From Bacilli bacterium (GTDB lineage Bacteria > Bacillota_I > Bacilli_A > RFN20 > CAG-288): 15,543 bases of DNA. A program made the translations under genes and the position numbers. The notes beneath the pieces are model-generated. The model did no database searches, was not told where the DNA came from, and was given only the letters and a program-made list of their open reading frames with translations. Numbering within the stretch: position 1 is the stretch's first letter; each line of letters opens with the position of its first letter. The DNA is taken from assembly GCA_028707375.1 (NCBI GenBank), contig JAQWCB010000007.1:1-15543 (forward strand), read 5' to 3'. Shown here in pieces: positions 14,714 to 15,543 of this stretch.

Positions 14714-15224
14714 CGATAGGATCTTCGTAAAAAGCGGGCTTGCCATTAACAATTCTTTGAGTGCGAGTGGCTGCTTCCCCACATATTTTGCATGCGGCAG
14801 TTAACTTGGTTACAAATTCTGCCTTAGCTAAGAGTATGGGCATGATACCAAAAGGTTCCCCTCGAAAATCTAAATCCAATCCTGCTACCATGATGCGTTT
14901 TCCTTCATTAGCGTATCGATCTAAAAGCGGAACAATCTCTTTGCCAAAAAATTGTATTTCATCAATGGCAATGACATCAGTTTCAGGGGTGACATATTTT
15001 TCAATTTCTGCTACTGACTTAACAGGATAGGCCTCATATTTCCCACCAGCATGACTTGAAATCGCTGTTTCTGAATATCGATTATCAATGGTAGGCTTGA
15101 AGCACATTATATTTTTATTAGCGTATTTTAAGATGCGAATACGACGAATCAATTCTTCGGATTTTCCAGCGAACATAGGCCCAGTTATGACCTCTATCCA
15201 ACCCAATTGAAATTTTTGATACAT
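14634..15224 (-). CDS. tdk: Thymidine kinase
   Basis: This 196-residue enzyme phosphorylates thymidine with ATP in pyrimidine salvage. The P-loop is GPMFAGKS (15-22). The Walker B/catalytic segment is DEIQFF (88-93), with E89 the likely general base. The lasso region carries the structural zinc ligands C145 and C148 (CKIC) with C178 and C183. VAGLDLDFRGEPF (113-125) is also typical. Length is normal for the type II (TK1-like) bacterial enzyme. The ATG at 15224 has AGGGGGAAG about 8 bases upstream, a G-rich site like that of hpt. In many Bacilli tdk precedes prfA; here the convergent yolD-like gene follows instead and overlaps its 3' end by 80 bases. Confidence 0.95.
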   Translation of the reverse strand: MYQKFQLGWIEVITGPMFAGKSEELIRRIRILKYANKNIMCFKPTIDNRYSETAISSHAGGKYEAYPVKSVAEIEKYVTPETDVIAIDEIQFFGKEIVPLLDRYANEGKRIMVAGLDLDFRGEPFGIMPILLAKAEFVTKLTAACKICGEAATRTQRIVNGKPAFYEDPIVIVGASECYEARCRKHHDVPHRQKKN

Positions 15225-15437
15225 ATTGTCTTCCCCCTAATTAATAATAAATAGTATAAAAGATTATAGATATTAATAAAAGCACTTGCGATAAACTTAA
15301 GCAAAAAAGTAACTATGTCACTTAACAAAGTTATTTATAAATAGATTTTCGTCTACAATATTTGAGGTAGAGAATATTTGTTCCAAAAGGTGTGATATAA
15401 TTCTTTTATACGATGACAATTAGATGAGGTAAATTTC
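15225..15437. other. Divergent intergenic region between tdk and the last gene
   Basis: The 213 bases are strongly AT-rich. The minus strand has TATAAT at about 15263-15268 and TATACT at about 15253-15258, possible -10 boxes for tdk without a clear -35. The plus strand has an extended -10 at 15393-15401. I see no gene or strong hairpin. Confidence 0.4.
15393..15401 (+). promoter_or_regulatory. Extended -10 promoter for the final gene
   Basis: TGATATAAT is a TGn motif followed by a perfect TATAAT. Transcription would start near 15408, giving a leader of about 30 bases to the ATG at 15438. No -35 of good quality is seen. Confidence 0.5.
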
Positions 15438-15543
15438 ATGTTGATGTTAAATAAAAGAGAGAAACGGAATTTGTACTTGGGCTCACTGGAACTTATTCAT
15501 TTTTTGTTGCTATCAATCATGACGATTGTCACTTTAGCGATAG
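15438..15543 (+). CDS. Start of an unidentified membrane protein (cut by window end)
   Basis: Thirty-five codons are visible from ATG at 15438 with no stop before the window ends. GAGGT lies about 8 bases upstream and a good extended -10 precedes it, so the start is credible. The peptide begins with a basic segment (LNKREKRNLYLG) followed by a hydrophobic helix (LIHFLLLSIMTIVTLAI) at about residues 19-35, the layout of a signal anchor or first membrane helix with a cytosolic N-terminus. The family cannot be identified from this length. Confidence 0.6.
   Translation, partial: MLMLNKREKRNLYLGSLELIHFLLLSIMTIVTLAI

Noticed and set aside
1..15543. Mollicute-type code with TGA as tryptophan
   Set aside because: Tryptophans are encoded by TGG and the polymerase gene ends at TGA directly at the ATGA overlap with the next gene, so the standard code applies.

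Overview
The window is AT-rich and reads with the standard bacterial code: TGA and TAG both occur as real stops, and tryptophan is TGG. Several genes have strong purine-rich Shine-Dalgarno sites, and two sites resemble CcpA boxes. A UvrX-like Y-family polymerase is paired with a YolD-like protein. Together these point to a low-GC Gram-positive bacterium, most likely class Bacilli; a Lactobacillaceae or related host is only a guess. I see no transposase, CRISPR array, tRNA or rRNA.

Layout. (1) 1-750, minus strand: the N-terminal part of an FAD-dependent oxidoreductase (GlpA/LhgO-like), with a -10 box and a cre-like site at its promoter. (2) 888-3839, minus: a 983-residue protein with two degenerate GGDEF domains and one EAL domain whose catalytic residues are intact, so a probable cyclic-di-GMP phosphodiesterase. 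(3) 4153-7045, minus: a tight three-gene operon in which a processive-type, membrane-embedded family 2 glycosyltransferase lies between two different PlsC-type acyltransferases. A glycolipid or acylated surface glycan is the likely product. (4) 7331-7921, plus: a membrane-anchored XRE regulator whose transcript may be leaderless, divergent from operon 3. (5) 7980-12156, plus: two overlapping genes that together look like a complete 2-hydroxyacyl-CoA-dehydratase-type iron-sulfur system. The first carries a tandem activase ATPase plus a DUF2229-type dehydratase-like part, and the second a COG3581-type partner. (6) 12163-12726, minus: hypoxanthine phosphoribosyltransferase. (7) 13080-14713, plus: the Y-family polymerase and YolD-like protein, overlapping by ATGA. 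(8) 14634-15224, minus: thymidine kinase, whose end overlaps the yolD-like gene tail to tail. (9) 15438 to the window end, plus: the start of an unidentified membrane protein.

How the parts may work together. Regions 2 and 3 are adjacent and co-oriented, but region 2 has its own candidate promoter, so a link between cyclic-di-GMP turnover and the glycan operon is an inference from position and family knowledge. Region 5 is the best candidate for an undescribed function: it belongs to a widespread family that, as far as I know, has no assigned physiological substrate, and here it looks self-contained in two chains. Regions 6 and 8 are nucleotide salvage genes, each with a G-rich ribosome binding site. 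Region 7 is a translesion synthesis pair.
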